Numbered from the stretch's first letter, positions 31,287 to 39,217 are shown. The stretch is DNA of 64,000 nt from Brevibacillus reuszeri (GCF_001187725.1 NZ_LGIQ01000011.1:408017-472016); one strand, 5' to 3'. Notes: a model not told the origin generated them from the sequence alone. Program-made: numbers and translations.

Positions 31287-31823
31287 TTACGCAGCGTCTA
31301 TGCCGATAAGCTTGTCCACATGGACTAGATAATCCAGTACAGCTCTTTTCGTTTGAGTAACCAGGCATCCATATACGTCAAAGTCCTCGATGGGGATGCT
31401 TTTACGTCCACCGTTTTGAGCGTGGAGCATTGCCATTCGGATGAAGGATAACGACACAAAATAGGTTGCTTTTAATGCTGAAAACTCGATCAAGAGGAAG
31501 CATACAGCACCCATTTTTTCTGTTTTCTCCAAGTGCTCAATCTGGTGTTTGCTGATGTTATCAAGGTCAAACCTTGTTCGATCTCGGGTGCTCTTCGCCT
31601 CAAAGTAAACAGCTCGTCCACGGTAAACTCCATCGTAATCAACGGTTGACTTCTCCTCGAAGTACCCTGATAGAATGCGACTTCCTTTTGTCTTGGTTGC
31701 TTTGATCGGCGTAGGCCGCTTATGGATGAGCGCAACACTAGCGCGTTCATATTGTTCATTCGCGTAGTTCAGAAGGTCTTCAAATCCTTTGCCTCGATTG
31801 GCTTGGCTCGTTTTCAGCTGCAT
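31287..31823 (-). CDS. recU: RecU-type Holliday junction resolvase
   Basis: A 178-residue protein from ATG at 31823 with GTGGGGGGGAAC upstream. NRGKGFEDLLNYAN at the start, then VDYDGVYRGRAVYFEAKSTRD with the metal-binding Asp, Glu and Lys, and HQIEHLEKTEKMGAVCFLLIEF, match RecU. It resolves branched DNA made during phage recombination by the YqaJ-RecT pair. Family length is about 200, so it is slightly short at the N-terminus. Confidence 0.85.
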   Translation of the reverse strand: MQLKTSQANRGKGFEDLLNYANEQYERASVALIHKRPTPIKATKTKGSRILSGYFEEKSTVDYDGVYRGRAVYFEAKSTRDRTRFDLDNISKHQIEHLEKTEKMGAVCFLLIEFSALKATYFVSLSFIRMAMLHAQNGGRKSIPIEDFDVYGCLVTQTKRAVLDYLVHVDKLIGIDAA

Positions 31824-31840
31824 GACGTTCCCCCCCACTC

Positions 31841-32569
31841 TTACGCCACTTGGCGCGGTATCCAATTGCTCACATATCCCAGTGCAGCATCCAAATCCTT
31901 CTTGAGAACGTCAGCGTAGCTGCTTACTCCAAAACGGTCCCATAGATCACGGTAGATCTCTCGGAATAACTGCGATCGAATCTTTTGAATGTCCTCTCCG
32001 ATTCCATCCCGGACCATTGTCAGTTGGCGAAAAGTTACTTGTTCTGCGAGCTCCATACCGCGCTTTTGAACTGCCTTTCGTAAAATCCGCTGTTCACGAC
32101 TATTCAGGGTGATTTGTGTCTCAACCTTGTAGTCGATTTCCAATATCTTTTGCTCTACACTGTCCAGCCGTTGTTCATGTTCGATAGCTTGTTTGAATAG
32201 CTCCATCCTCACTCTTCGTTCATCCAAAGGCACAATGTTTGAGGTGATCTGCTCCCGCATAGCTTTGAATTCATGAATGAACATTATCTTCATTTTCATG
32301 GCTTCCGGTGTAACATATGACATCGCTATCAGTGCAAAAGCATCTTCTGTCATGTTGAATTTTGGATACCATTGCTTGTTCTGTGGGTGTTGATACTGGG
32401 TCTGCTCAAAGTTGAGCACCCCCCACCGTCTCTCGCCAGCTTCGTTTAGCTTTTCGATTTGAATCTCTATATCCCGTAGCACATTGCGATGATCCTTATT
32501 GAATACATCTGCGATTGTCAGACTGTCTGTTACGGCTCGTCCATTCTCTATGAAAACAAGTTTTGTCAT
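31841..32569 (-). CDS. Rha-family phage regulatory protein with ORF6C-like C-terminus
   Basis: A 242-residue protein from ATG at 32569 with AAGGAGGCC. Residues 1-110 match the Rha domain (TKLVFIENGRAVTDSLTIADVFNKDHRNVLRDI, then FNMTEDAFALIAMSY). The C-terminal half (SREQRILRKAVQKRGMELAEQ, LFREIYRDLWDRFGVSSYADV) is an ORF6C-type domain. Rha proteins interfere with phage growth in hosts lacking IHF in phi80; in Firmicutes their role is unclear. It follows the replication gene. Confidence 0.85.
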   Translation of the reverse strand: MTKLVFIENGRAVTDSLTIADVFNKDHRNVLRDIEIQIEKLNEAGERRWGVLNFEQTQYQHPQNKQWYPKFNMTEDAFALIAMSYVTPEAMKMKIMFIHEFKAMREQITSNIVPLDERRVRMELFKQAIEHEQRLDSVEQKILEIDYKVETQITLNSREQRILRKAVQKRGMELAEQVTFRQLTMVRDGIGEDIQKIRSQLFREIYRDLWDRFGVSSYADVLKKDLDAALGYVSNWIPRQVA

Positions 32570-32588
32570 GATGGCCTCCTTTGGTTGT

Positions 32589-33602
32589 TTATTTGCCAGC
32601 AGCTCTTTGACCATTTAAGTTAGCAAGCATCTTTGAAAGCTCGGGGTCATCAGCAATTTTCTTACCTTTCGCCTCGAATGCTCCAGATGACTCCATTTCT
32701 TTTTGCTTCTGGACCGATGCAGGCAGTTGATCCTCTCTTGGGTGGCTACCTCTGATAGGAACTACTTTCTTAGCTGTTTGCTGTCGAAGGTACTCTTGGT
32801 GAGCTTGCTCCGATTGTTCAGCGTTTCTGACACCTTGGACGAACATTTTCTCAAGAGTGCCTTTGGCATAGTCCCAAGCTTTACCTTTCTCGGCTGCATA
32901 GCGCATTACCCAGGCAATCATGTCTGTCTGTATTCCGTCATCGAGATAGCTGTGTAGCAACTGCCTGATTGTTGGATTAGGGTCAAAGTTGAAATAGTGT
33001 TTGTACTGGTCAATAACGCTATTGAAAACATGCAGGTCCCTATCACCGACTACCACAACTTTTTTGTGCGAATCCTTGGAATCAGTAATAGGTGGTAGGG
33101 GAATCAGAGAATCAGGAATCAGAGAATCAGGAATCAGAGAATCAGGAATCAGAGAATCAGCACGGCTTTTAGTAGGCTTGTCCTCTCCTTGGTCGGGAAA
33201 TTCCGAGGAAAGCCCTAGGCTGTTCTTAGGCATTACCTCGCCTTGATTTGGATCAGCCTGTTGCTTGCCCTTGTCTTGATCAAGCTTCGGTATTTTACTT
33301 ATTGCCTCTCTATGATGTGGATTTTGATGATTTGAAAATTTTGGAATACTGATGAATCGTTCCCCATCAACCTCGTACCTGAGAATAAATCCAGCTTCGT
33401 GTAAATCTTGCAGGCATTGGTTGATATCTACATTCTCATAAGGGAAAAGCTCACCTTTGATTCTTTTGGGGCGATCCTCCAGCAAACCATCTCGGTCAGC
33501 CAAACACCAAAGTCCTACAAAAAGCAACCTTGTGTATGGGGTCAGGTCTGACAGGTCTTCATTTTTAAAGAACCCTGGCTTGATATTTCTCGCTCTTGCC
33601 AT
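32589..33602 (-). CDS. Phage replication initiator with DnaD-type C-terminal domain
   Basis: A 337-residue protein. Residues 1-105 form a winged-helix replisome-organiser domain (FFKNEDLSDLTPYTRLLFVGLWCLADRDG). Residues 149-168 are four tandem copies of SLIPD. Residues about 190-270 are a DnaD-like helical domain (VIDQYKHYFNFDPNP, YLDDGIQTDMIAWVMRYAAEKG). It should bind the phage origin and recruit host helicase-loader proteins. No separate helicase loader gene is visible. The repeat DNA in the middle of the gene may be its binding site. Confidence 0.8.
   Translation of the reverse strand: MARARNIKPGFFKNEDLSDLTPYTRLLFVGLWCLADRDGLLEDRPKRIKGELFPYENVDINQCLQDLHEAGFILRYEVDGERFISIPKFSNHQNPHHREAISKIPKLDQDKGKQQADPNQGEVMPKNSLGLSSEFPDQGEDKPTKSRADSLIPDSLIPDSLIPDSLIPLPPITDSKDSHKKVVVVGDRDLHVFNSVIDQYKHYFNFDPNPTIRQLLHSYLDDGIQTDMIAWVMRYAAEKGKAWDYAKGTLEKMFVQGVRNAEQSEQAHQEYLRQQTAKKVVPIRGSHPREDQLPASVQKQKEMESSGAFEAKGKKIADDPELSKMLANLNGQRAAGK
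33100..33159. repeat. Four tandem 15-bp repeats inside the replication gene (candidate origin iterons)
   Basis: Four exact copies of GGAATCAGAGAATCA, each itself made of two GAATCA half-units, run without a gap. They encode the SLIPD repeats. A degenerate extra copy lies at 33078. Phage origins often lie as iterons within the initiator gene (lambda O is the classic case). Confidence 0.65.
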
Positions 33603-33623
33603 CCATTTCTCCTCCCGTCTGTG

Positions 33624-33986
33624 TCATGATGCCCCTACTCGATATAGAGGAAGGAGCACATTTTGTTGATACTCCACAAATGCTTGTCGACCAGCTCGCG
33701 TATTGTGAGCCTTCCAGTGGCACGTTCCCGTTTGTGTAACTGGACCGCATGCCAGCGCAACGTTCCAAGGCTCCCCAGTACCTCCCTGGCTTCTGAATAG
33801 GATGTGGTGTGCCTCCAGTGTCCAAACTTGCCTTGCTGACTTCCTGCAAATCACGCAGCAGGCTTTATCTCGTTCCCATACCTGCTCAAGTACATCAGCA
33901 GTGATTTTTCCACGTTCTTTTTGCTTCTTCACACGACGCTTATGATTTGGTTTCTGTACTGAACGAACTTCATCAAACATGCCCAT
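33624..33986 (-). CDS. HNH endonuclease
   Basis: A protein of about 120 residues; the ATG at 33986 has AAGGTG six bases upstream, with other in-frame ATGs at 33992 and 33980. CVICRK and the TLEAHHILFRSQGG core, then an Asn (WNVALAC) and a final CHWKAHN, make an HNH finger with its zinc Cys residues. It overlaps the end of a 58-aa ORF. Early-region HNH proteins act in recombination or packaging; here the role is not known. Confidence 0.8.
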   Translation of the reverse strand: MGMFDEVRSVQKPNHKRRVKKQKERGKITADVLEQVWERDKACCVICRKSARQVWTLEAHHILFRSQGGTGEPWNVALACGPVTQTGTCHWKAHNTRAGRQAFVEYQQNVLLPLYRVGAS

Positions 33987-34149
33987 TTTCATCACCTTGC
34001 CTTTGTGCAAGCACTCTATATTGGTTAATCTTGATTGGTATCCATCCTGGATAATTCCGTGCCATATATGCTTTCGCGAACCGCTTTAACGTCTCTGGAT
34101 CGTCATACAGCCGATACAAGTCCGGGAGGGGAAACCATCGTTCTATCAT
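33973..34149 (-). CDS. Hypothetical 58-aa phage protein
   Basis: A 58-codon ORF whose ATG overlaps the recT stop (ATGA), so it is translationally coupled. The product (MIERWFPLPDLYRLYDDPETLKRFAKAY...) is basic and helical with a YPGWIPIKI segment. It ends inside the start region of the HNH gene. No family recognised. Confidence 0.65.
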   Translation of the reverse strand: MIERWFPLPDLYRLYDDPETLKRFAKAYMARNYPGWIPIKINQYRVLAQRQGDENGHV

Positions 34150-35090
34150 TTCTCAGCTACCTCTTGTTCAGGTTCTTCTTGATCCTGTTCTACTACCTTG
34201 TAATCCACATCAAAGATGTTGTCAGACTCAATTCCATTGTCTTTTCTGAGTTTCAGCACTGCTTCGTCAGTCGCAAGCTTCTCTTGTACCTCAATGCTAA
34301 TCGGCATGTATTTTGCCATTTCTTTGATGCACGTTTTCTTGCACATACTTTGAAGATGATCTTTCCAAGGTCCAGTTAATTGACCGTTGAATTTTGATTT
34401 GGAGTGTTTATTTGCATGCTTTAGGCACTGTTCTTCTGTCATGGTCACAAAGTCAAATGCCTTGTCTTTTAAGTGGTAAGCAGCATAATAACGAACTGGC
34501 TTACCCTCATCCTTTGCTCCACGCTCTTTTATTACCGATAAAGCTTGTGCAATCATAATATCCATGAAGTCATCTTTATTTGGAGTGAAGTTCTCAAGGT
34601 TTGGTAACATATCGAAAGGAACATGAAGGAGCCGCTTATCCTCTCCTTTGAGGTAAATAAACAAGTCATTTTCGTAGACCGTCTCTGCATAAATCTTGGA
34701 TACGTCCCCAGTCCGTCGTATTAAATCGATCTGCCCCTTGTATCCGATCTGAAATTGACACTCAATGAAGCCTTGCTTATTTTTGTACGGAACAAGATAG
34801 GCATGACCGATTAGGTTAGGCTCAAGCCCCAAGGTTGCGCAGTTCATAACTGCTCCTACAATAGATGCTGGCGTGCATTCAGCAAGTAATGGCGTCCTAC
34901 TGATGGCGGTTAATGTGATACGCGCTAAACGCTCTGGTGTCATATGCTTAGGAACGAGTGATTTTATTGCTTGAAAGTTATCGGCAAGCTCCTTTTTGAT
35001 GACAGCATTAAAATTTTCAGCTTTTGTCATAGTACGTTGAGCCAATTGCCCGGCTAAATTCGACTGATTGACTGTCTTGGATTCCGACAT
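34146..35090 (-). CDS. recT: RecT single-strand annealing protein
   Basis: A 314-residue RecT/YqaK-type recombinase. The core is clear: HMTPERLARITLTAISRTPLLAECTPASIVGAVMNCATLGLEPN, then HAYLVPY and ECQFQIGYKGQIDLIRRTG. The C-terminal tail is acidic (QDQEEPEQEVAEK). It anneals homologous strands produced by the exonuclease encoded directly upstream; the two genes overlap (TAATG). Confidence 0.95.
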   Translation of the reverse strand: MSESKTVNQSNLAGQLAQRTMTKAENFNAVIKKELADNFQAIKSLVPKHMTPERLARITLTAISRTPLLAECTPASIVGAVMNCATLGLEPNLIGHAYLVPYKNKQGFIECQFQIGYKGQIDLIRRTGDVSKIYAETVYENDLFIYLKGEDKRLLHVPFDMLPNLENFTPNKDDFMDIMIAQALSVIKERGAKDEGKPVRYYAAYHLKDKAFDFVTMTEEQCLKHANKHSKSKFNGQLTGPWKDHLQSMCKKTCIKEMAKYMPISIEVQEKLATDEAVLKLRKDNGIESDNIFDVDYKVVEQDQEEPEQEVAEK

Positions 35091-35959
35091 TACTCATCGC
35101 CTCCAATCACGCGGAATGTACGTCCGCGTTTTCCCGTTTTCCATGTGAAGCAAAGATCCCCCTGAAAGTATGCTCTTTCACTTGTTTGCATGTAGCCCTT
35201 GATTTGGTTCTTGGCTGCTTCTTCTCGTTGCTCAGCAATGCTTTTATCGGCCCTAGCTCGGTGTAATTCCTGGATGATCGGATATGCATCCTCTGGGAGC
35301 TCAATTGAGGAATCTGTAGCTGATTCTGCGAAAGTAGTCTTGAGGTACTCCGTGTCCTGATGAGAAAAGGATGGAGGCATTTTTGCCATCACATGATCTT
35401 CCCAGAATCCCTTTTCGATGGTGATCAAATTCTTGATTAACTCTTCATCACGTTCAATCACTCTCCATTGGAGGTCCCATCCTCCAATCAGAACGACGAT
35501 AAACCACCTATCTGCACCTGTAACAGCCATGTAATGATTGCATTGGAGAATGTACTCTGTAGGAGCCTGTGTACCGGACCAGTCGTCTTTGCAATATTCG
35601 GACGTGTTCTTGCACTCTAACCCTGCATTTAGTCCTGGTAACCAACGATCAATGTTTGCCAGCATGAAGGGATGCTCAGGATGTTGGAATATGGCGTTTT
35701 GTCTCCACACCTTATATCCGGTATCCTCCGCGAACCAATCAGCGATAACAGGCTCCAGTTTACGACCTGCTTTCATTTTTGGATTGTCCTCGACTGGCGG
35801 TAGCTCACCTAATTTCTCTAGATAAACTCCCATAGGGGATTTGTATCGGCTCATTCCACAAATGGCCGCAGCATCAGATCCACCTATTCCTAAACGGCGA
35901 TACTCAAGCCAGTCTGCATGCTGCATGTTTAGTGTGTTAACCAAGCGTAAAGCTTGCAT
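35090..35959 (-). CDS. YqaJ-family viral exonuclease
   Basis: A 289-residue lambda-exonuclease fold protein. GIGGSDAAAICG at 24-35, GRKLEP with Glu 69, ANIDRW with Asp 104 and LECKN with Glu 115 and Lys 117 give the PD-(D/E)xK active site. It degrades 5' ends to feed RecT. The gene pair is the recombination module of the phage. Confidence 0.9.
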   Translation of the reverse strand: MQALRLVNTLNMQHADWLEYRRLGIGGSDAAAICGMSRYKSPMGVYLEKLGELPPVEDNPKMKAGRKLEPVIADWFAEDTGYKVWRQNAIFQHPEHPFMLANIDRWLPGLNAGLECKNTSEYCKDDWSGTQAPTEYILQCNHYMAVTGADRWFIVVLIGGWDLQWRVIERDEELIKNLITIEKGFWEDHVMAKMPPSFSHQDTEYLKTTFAESATDSSIELPEDAYPIIQELHRARADKSIAEQREEAAKNQIKGYMQTSERAYFQGDLCFTWKTGKRGRTFRVIGGDE

Positions 35960-36022
35960 GCTCTTTGCCTCCCTCTTGTTTTTTAGGGGTAATCACGCTA
36001 AGCTAGAAGCAATCTAAATCTT

Positions 36023-36247
36023 TTAAGTTTTACATCTAGACTCCGTTGCAGCGGGGTCTTTTTTGTTGTCCAGGTTGACGTTTTCAAGGCTTGTCCAAAA
36101 TATTTCTCCCCTAAAATCACGTACCTGAACATCCACTCCATGAAAACTCTCGTTCGCATCAACTATGGTGACCTTGTGATTGAGTGTCCCAACTTGTCCA
36201 ATCAGATCGTTTCGCTTTTTTGGTTTGAGAGGTCTATGCCGTCCCAC
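36023..36247 (-). CDS. Hypothetical small phage protein
   Basis: A 74-residue protein started by GTG at 36247, seven bases after AGGAGG. Basic N-terminus (RHRPLKPKKRND) then a beta-rich part (GTLNHKVTIVDANESFHGVDVQVRD). No family recognised. It ends 60 bp before the exonuclease start. Confidence 0.6.
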   Translation of the reverse strand: MGRHRPLKPKKRNDLIGQVGTLNHKVTIVDANESFHGVDVQVRDFRGEIFWTSLENVNLDNKKDPAATESRCKT

Positions 36248-36434
36248 ATTCTAGCCTCCTTTCTTGGTCACGAGGCTGCCGCGCCCCATCCTCTACGCGA
36301 CTGTTGCAGCTCCAAGGACTGCGCCACCATTTGCCTCGCTGTATATTGTTCTGGAGCGTTCTTGTTCCAGGGAGGTTCGAGCCTCCTTGCAAAACCAGTT
36401 CAACTGATTCTGCAAGCAGGGCCGAAGCCCGCAT
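36234..36434 (-). CDS. Doubtful 66-aa ORF
   Basis: An open frame that starts directly after the stop of the 91-aa gene (TGAATG) and overlaps the start of the next. No good ribosome site, low-complexity, Arg-rich product. It fills an otherwise empty 187-bp gap. Kept only as a possible gene. Confidence 0.25.
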   Translation of the reverse strand: MRASALLAESVELVLQGGSNLPGTRTLQNNIQRGKWWRSPWSCNSRVEDGARQPRDQERRLECGTA

Positions 36435-36710
36435 TCATGCAAGTTTTTTCATTTCTATTTTCTGCTCTTGTACAGCACCCCAGTTATCTTGAACAGAATA
36501 GTCGTCCTTGAACTCCCAAATGCTATTCAGCTCGCTCCGTATTTCTGATGCTGCTGCATCCGTTATGTCCTCCAGCTCGAGCATTAGCTTTTTGATCTCG
36601 CTCTCCAACGCTTCATCGGATACGTCAAACGCTAGTAGTTCTTGTTGCCTTTGGCGTATTGGTTCGGTCCGTTCAACATGTTCAGGAAAATCAAGCAGTT
36701 GCACGTTCAA
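36435..36710 (-). CDS. Hypothetical acidic coiled-coil protein
   Basis: A 91-residue protein, acidic and helical (ELLAFDVSDEALESEIKKLMLELEDITDAAASEIRSELNS). Overlaps the preceding gene by 20 bp. Probably an early phage gene; no function recognised. Confidence 0.55.
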   Translation of the reverse strand: MNVQLLDFPEHVERTEPIRQRQQELLAFDVSDEALESEIKKLMLELEDITDAAASEIRSELNSIWEFKDDYSVQDNWGAVQEQKIEMKKLA

Positions 36711-36927
36711 TTTTCATTCCCTCCTCCAATTCGGTAATTTCGACAAGGCGGTATTCGATCTCGTCTTGAAATTCATTCACGCGGACATCTGCGGCATCAC
36801 GCTTATTTCGATAATGAAGTTGCAGATCGTCAGCCTCTTTATGCTCTGCCAATGCTTCAATTTTCATAGCAGACAGATTTTCAATTTCCTTTTTCAACTC
36901 TTGGATGCGTATATGTGATGGTTTCAT
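36691..36927 (-). CDS. Hypothetical coiled-coil protein
   Basis: A 78-residue protein from ATG at 36927 with GGGAGGAC upstream. Heptad-like helix (RIQELKKEIENLSAMKIEALAEHKEADDLQ) throughout. No family recognised. Confidence 0.6.
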   Translation of the reverse strand: MKPSHIRIQELKKEIENLSAMKIEALAEHKEADDLQLHYRNKRDAADVRVNEFQDEIEYRLVEITELEEGMKIERATA

Positions 36928-36979
36928 ATGACTTGTCCTCCCGTATGAAGTTGTGGTATTCTTCCAGTACAAGTTTTTT

Positions 36980-37357
36980 CTAAGCCGTCTGTTCGCTGCA
37001 GGCGGTTTTTCCTTTATATCGAGCTTCGATACTACTGATCATCGCTTGTTCACGAGCTTGTTTAATCTCCGTAACCTTATCCGCAATTCTCCTATCACAA
37101 ATCGGATTCAAAGCCATACCTCTGCGCTCGGTTCTGTCTGCTCGCTCTCGAAGTGATCTGATAATCCACCCCAGCTCTTCCTCATCGACTGGTTCTTGAC
37201 GTTTTAACTTGGTTGCGAGTATCCATCTTTTATCTTTCAACAGATCAATAGGTGTAAGTGCATCGCGTCTTGCCTCTTCGATCAGAGCTGTGTGTACGAT
37301 GTCGCGATCTGCAACTGACAACAGTGACAATGTTTCTGGCCCCAGATATGCAGTCAT
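36980..37357 (-). CDS. Hypothetical phage early protein
   Basis: A 125-residue helical protein with AGGAGAG upstream of the ATG at 37357. Contains LSVADRDIVHTALIEEARRDALTPID and a charged WIIRSLRERADRTERR helix. No recognised domain. Part of the leftward early operon. Confidence 0.6.
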   Translation of the reverse strand: MTAYLGPETLSLLSVADRDIVHTALIEEARRDALTPIDLLKDKRWILATKLKRQEPVDEEELGWIIRSLRERADRTERRGMALNPICDRRIADKVTEIKQAREQAMISSIEARYKGKTACSEQTA

Positions 37358-37373
37358 TTTTCTTCTCTCCTTT

Positions 37374-37634
37374 CTAGATCAACCAAAATGTGAACATCAT
37401 ACCCATAACGTTCTGTAGAATTGACAATCCGTCCATACCGTATAAACAAGCAACAACAACCTCTCTTGAACTTGTAGCTTCTGCCCATTTAACCAGCGTA
37501 GGGACGTCGAGTAATTTTTTTCCTGATTCCAATTTGCTCACACAGCTCCGGGCAATATGCAGTTTTTCTGCTAGTTGATCTTGGGTCATCTTTGACCGTA
37601 CCCGGCACGCTTTCAAAATCGCACCGAACTCCAT
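37374..37634 (-). CDS. XRE-family transcription regulator
   Basis: An 86-residue protein from ATG at 37634 (AAAGGAAC upstream at suitable distance). The helix-turn-helix is clear: FGAILKACRVRSKMTQDQLAEKLHIARSCVSKLESGKKLLDVPTLVKWAE. The C-terminus has a short hydrophobic end. It probably regulates early genes, perhaps through the palindrome just upstream. Confidence 0.8.
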   Translation of the reverse strand: MEFGAILKACRVRSKMTQDQLAEKLHIARSCVSKLESGKKLLDVPTLVKWAEATSSREVVVACLYGMDGLSILQNVMGMMFTFWLI

Positions 37635-37662
37635 AGTTCCTTTCTTCCTTTCATTCATTGAA

Positions 37663-37679
37663 TGTTCCAAATCGGAACA
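37663..37679. promoter_or_regulatory. 17-bp palindrome upstream of the XRE gene
   Basis: TGTTCC-AAATC-GGAACA is a perfect inverted repeat 29 bp upstream of the XRE start. A second palindrome (CATTCATTGAATG, 37652-37664) adjoins it. Both are candidate operators for the downstream XRE protein (inference). Confidence 0.5.
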
Positions 37680-37761
37680 AAAGAGCAAGTATGAGAACAC
37701 ACAAGTAATTCACTACGGTGTAATATGAAGTTAGCTCATCTTCCAGACTCCCCCTCGTTGC

Positions 37762-38058
37762 TTACGATGGGGTGTTCTTTTTATCTAAGAAGTCTACGAA
37801 CATCCTGATACTTCTTTCGCTCATTCGGTTGGTAGCGAGTGGTGTATAGTGCTTCATGGATACAGAACATATTTGCGAGTAACTAATCAGTTCTGATCCT
37901 TCCGTAAGTAGTACGTTTTTTATGTAAAGGTCATTCGAGAGGGCAGTAACCTCATTTTTCAACATGATAATCTCGATGTTTTTTGCTGCAAGATCGCTTA
38001 CGTACTTTTCAACTGCTTCGTCAAGTTCGGGAAACGGCACTTGATTGTTTTCAGACAT
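37762..38058 (-). CDS. Hypothetical early protein
   Basis: A 98-residue protein from ATG at 38058 with GCGAGGTG upstream. N-terminal helical, possible coiled coil (ELDEAVEKYVSDLAAKNIEIIMLKNEVTALS). No family recognised. It begins the run of early genes after the small ORFs near the switch. Confidence 0.55.
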   Translation of the reverse strand: MSENNQVPFPELDEAVEKYVSDLAAKNIEIIMLKNEVTALSNDLYIKNVLLTEGSELISYSQICSVSMKHYTPLATNRMSERSIRMFVDFLDKKNTPS

Positions 38059-38246
38059 TGATATCACCTCGCTTTGTATGGTCTTTTTAGAAGGGGGTTT
38101 GACTGAACGTCCGAGTTGCAGCTCGGATATTCACTTTACTAGCGTCACAGGAGAAGAAAAGAACTAACTCGTTAGAAAATTTGTACCTATCCTGTGGTGC
38201 GCCTCAACTTCTCTGATTTGGCGATAACGCGATCCAAGACTGATTC

Positions 38247-38357
38247 CTACTCTTGAAGTTTGACAATAGTTTGACTGGCTTCCGCCAATACTTCTTGTAA
38301 CTGTTCGCGACCGTTTACTTCAACCGTTACAGTTACTTTTTGGGGTTCAATCTGCAT
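38247..38357 (-). CDS. Hypothetical 36-aa protein
   Basis: A short ORF with AAGGTGAA upstream of the ATG at 38357. The product (MQIEPQKVTVTVEVNGREQLQEVLAEA...) looks like a beta-strand pair plus helix and has good codon structure. The next 180 bp (38068-38246) hold no ORF, only a short hairpin (CCGAG...CTCGG near 38112). Confidence 0.5.
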   Translation of the reverse strand: MQIEPQKVTVTVEVNGREQLQEVLAEASQTIVKLQE

Positions 38358-38377
38358 CTTCCATTCACCTTGCTTTC

Positions 38378-38421
38378 ATCACACAACTGCATACAGCGTC
38401 GAGTCTTGGCAGTTGTGTGAT
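38378..38421. repeat. 13-bp perfect inverted repeat
   Basis: ATCACACAACTGC and its exact complement flank an 18-nt loop, between two short ORFs. No T-run follows on either strand, so it is not a standard terminator. It could be an operator or an RNA hairpin. Confidence 0.6.
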
Positions 38422-38437
38422 ATCTACCAACCCTTGA

Positions 38438-38581
38438 TCATCCGGTCTTTTCAGCCGATTTATCAGAAGGGAATGGGTACTTTCCTTTGCGTTGAAGGTC
38501 TAGCAAGATTTTCGGCAGTATTTCGCATACAAGCTTTTTCGTCGCTTGTGGACTAGGGACAATTCGCTCGCTTTTTGACAA
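38438..38581 (-). CDS. Hypothetical 47-aa protein
   Basis: A TTG start at 38581 lies eight bases after AGGAGG. The product (SKSERIVPSPQATKKLVCEILPKILLDLQRKGKYPFP) is basic with an amphipathic helix. No family recognised. It follows the 63-aa gene by 15 bp. Confidence 0.5.
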   Translation of the reverse strand: MSKSERIVPSPQATKKLVCEILPKILLDLQRKGKYPFPSDKSAEKTG

Positions 38582-38596
38582 ATCAGTCGCCTCCTG

Positions 38597-38788
38597 TTAG
38601 ATATTTCGTTCTCCAATTCTCTCGGTGATCAATCTAGCAATAGCCACCAGATCGTCGGCAACTTTTTGTAGTGCCGCAGTAGGATCGTCTTCAATTTCTT
38701 GAAGTACCAAGTAGATGCCCTCAAGTATTTTGCCAAGGAAAACTATTTCAGCAAGTGCATTAATTGAGGCTTCTAATGAACCTTTCAC
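38597..38788 (-). CDS. Hypothetical 63-aa helical protein
   Basis: Start GTG at 38788, eight bases after AAGGAG; an upstream GTG at 38797 overlaps this site. Helical, acidic product with a hydrophobic stretch (LAEIVFLGKILEGIYLVLQEIE). Function unknown; second gene of the leftward early operon. Confidence 0.55.
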   Translation of the reverse strand: MKGSLEASINALAEIVFLGKILEGIYLVLQEIEDDPTAALQKVADDLVAIARLITERIGERNI

Positions 38789-38802
38789 TGTAAGCACTCC
38801 TT

Positions 38803-39060
38803 TTAGGCTGGTTTTTGTTTCTCCAAACCAAAACTTGACGTTTCTTCAAGTTTGATTTCAGAAAAATACTCCTTCGCAAGTACATCAGGTTTAACACCAA
38901 GAACTTCAGCCATTGTAGGAATATGGTAGCTTGGCAGATTAAAGTGACCCCGTTTTATTTTTGAGTACCAGCCTGGAGTTTTCCCCATTTTTTCAGTTAG
39001 TTGCTTCACAGATAGATTTCGTTTTTTTCGATACTTTTCAAGAACCTGTGGATTTGGCAT
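38803..39060 (-). CDS. Cro-like XRE regulator
   Basis: An 85-residue protein with a typical helix-turn-helix (LEKYRKKRNLSVKQLTEKMGKTPGWYSKIKRG). First gene of the leftward early operon and divergent from the repressor, as Cro is. Its promoter has an operator in the spacer. Likely to compete with the repressor for the four operators. Confidence 0.8.
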   Translation of the reverse strand: MPNPQVLEKYRKKRNLSVKQLTEKMGKTPGWYSKIKRGHFNLPSYHIPTMAEVLGVKPDVLAKEYFSEIKLEETSSFGLEKQKPA

Positions 39061-39080
39061 TATATTTCTTCACCATCTTT

Positions 39081-39182
39081 CTTGACGTTTATTCAAGTTA
39101 TGACTTTATAATACTTGAAGTATATTCAAGATGTCAACTAAAACTTGAAGTATTTTCACATATCTTTTGAAGATTATTCAAA
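39081..39182. promoter_or_regulatory. Four palindromic operators of the lysogeny switch
   Basis: Four 17-bp sites share the pattern CTTGAAGTATATTCAAG: 39081-39097 (CTTGACGTTTATTCAAG), 39114-39130 (perfect), 39144-39160 (CTTGAAGTATTTTCACA) and 39166-39182 (TTTGAAGATTATTCAAA). Centres are 33, 30 and 22 bp apart, close to whole helical turns. They cover both divergent promoters. Confidence 0.8.
39108..39137 (-). promoter_or_regulatory. Early (Cro-side) promoter
   Basis: TTGACA (39137-39132), an 18-bp spacer and TATTAT (39113-39108) on the minus strand. The perfect operator (39114-39130) lies entirely in the spacer, so repressor binding should block it. Confidence 0.75.
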
Positions 39183-39193
39183 TGCCTTATAAT
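39165..39193 (+). promoter_or_regulatory. Repressor promoter
   Basis: TTTTGA (39165-39170), 17-bp spacer and TATAAT (39188-39193) on the plus strand. The fourth operator overlaps the -35 and spacer, suggesting autoregulation. Confidence 0.6.
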
Positions 39194-39217
39194 AAAGTCG
39201 GAAAGTGGGTGATTACT

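Noticed and set aside
33100..33159. Tandem repeats considered as a CRISPR array
   Set aside because: The units are 15 bp, contiguous without spacers and in frame with a coding region.
36361..36410. T-arm-like sequence (GGTTCGAGCC with GGAGG/CCTCC) considered as a tRNA
   Set aside because: The loop is six bases, and no matching acceptor, D or anticodon arms could be found on either strand.
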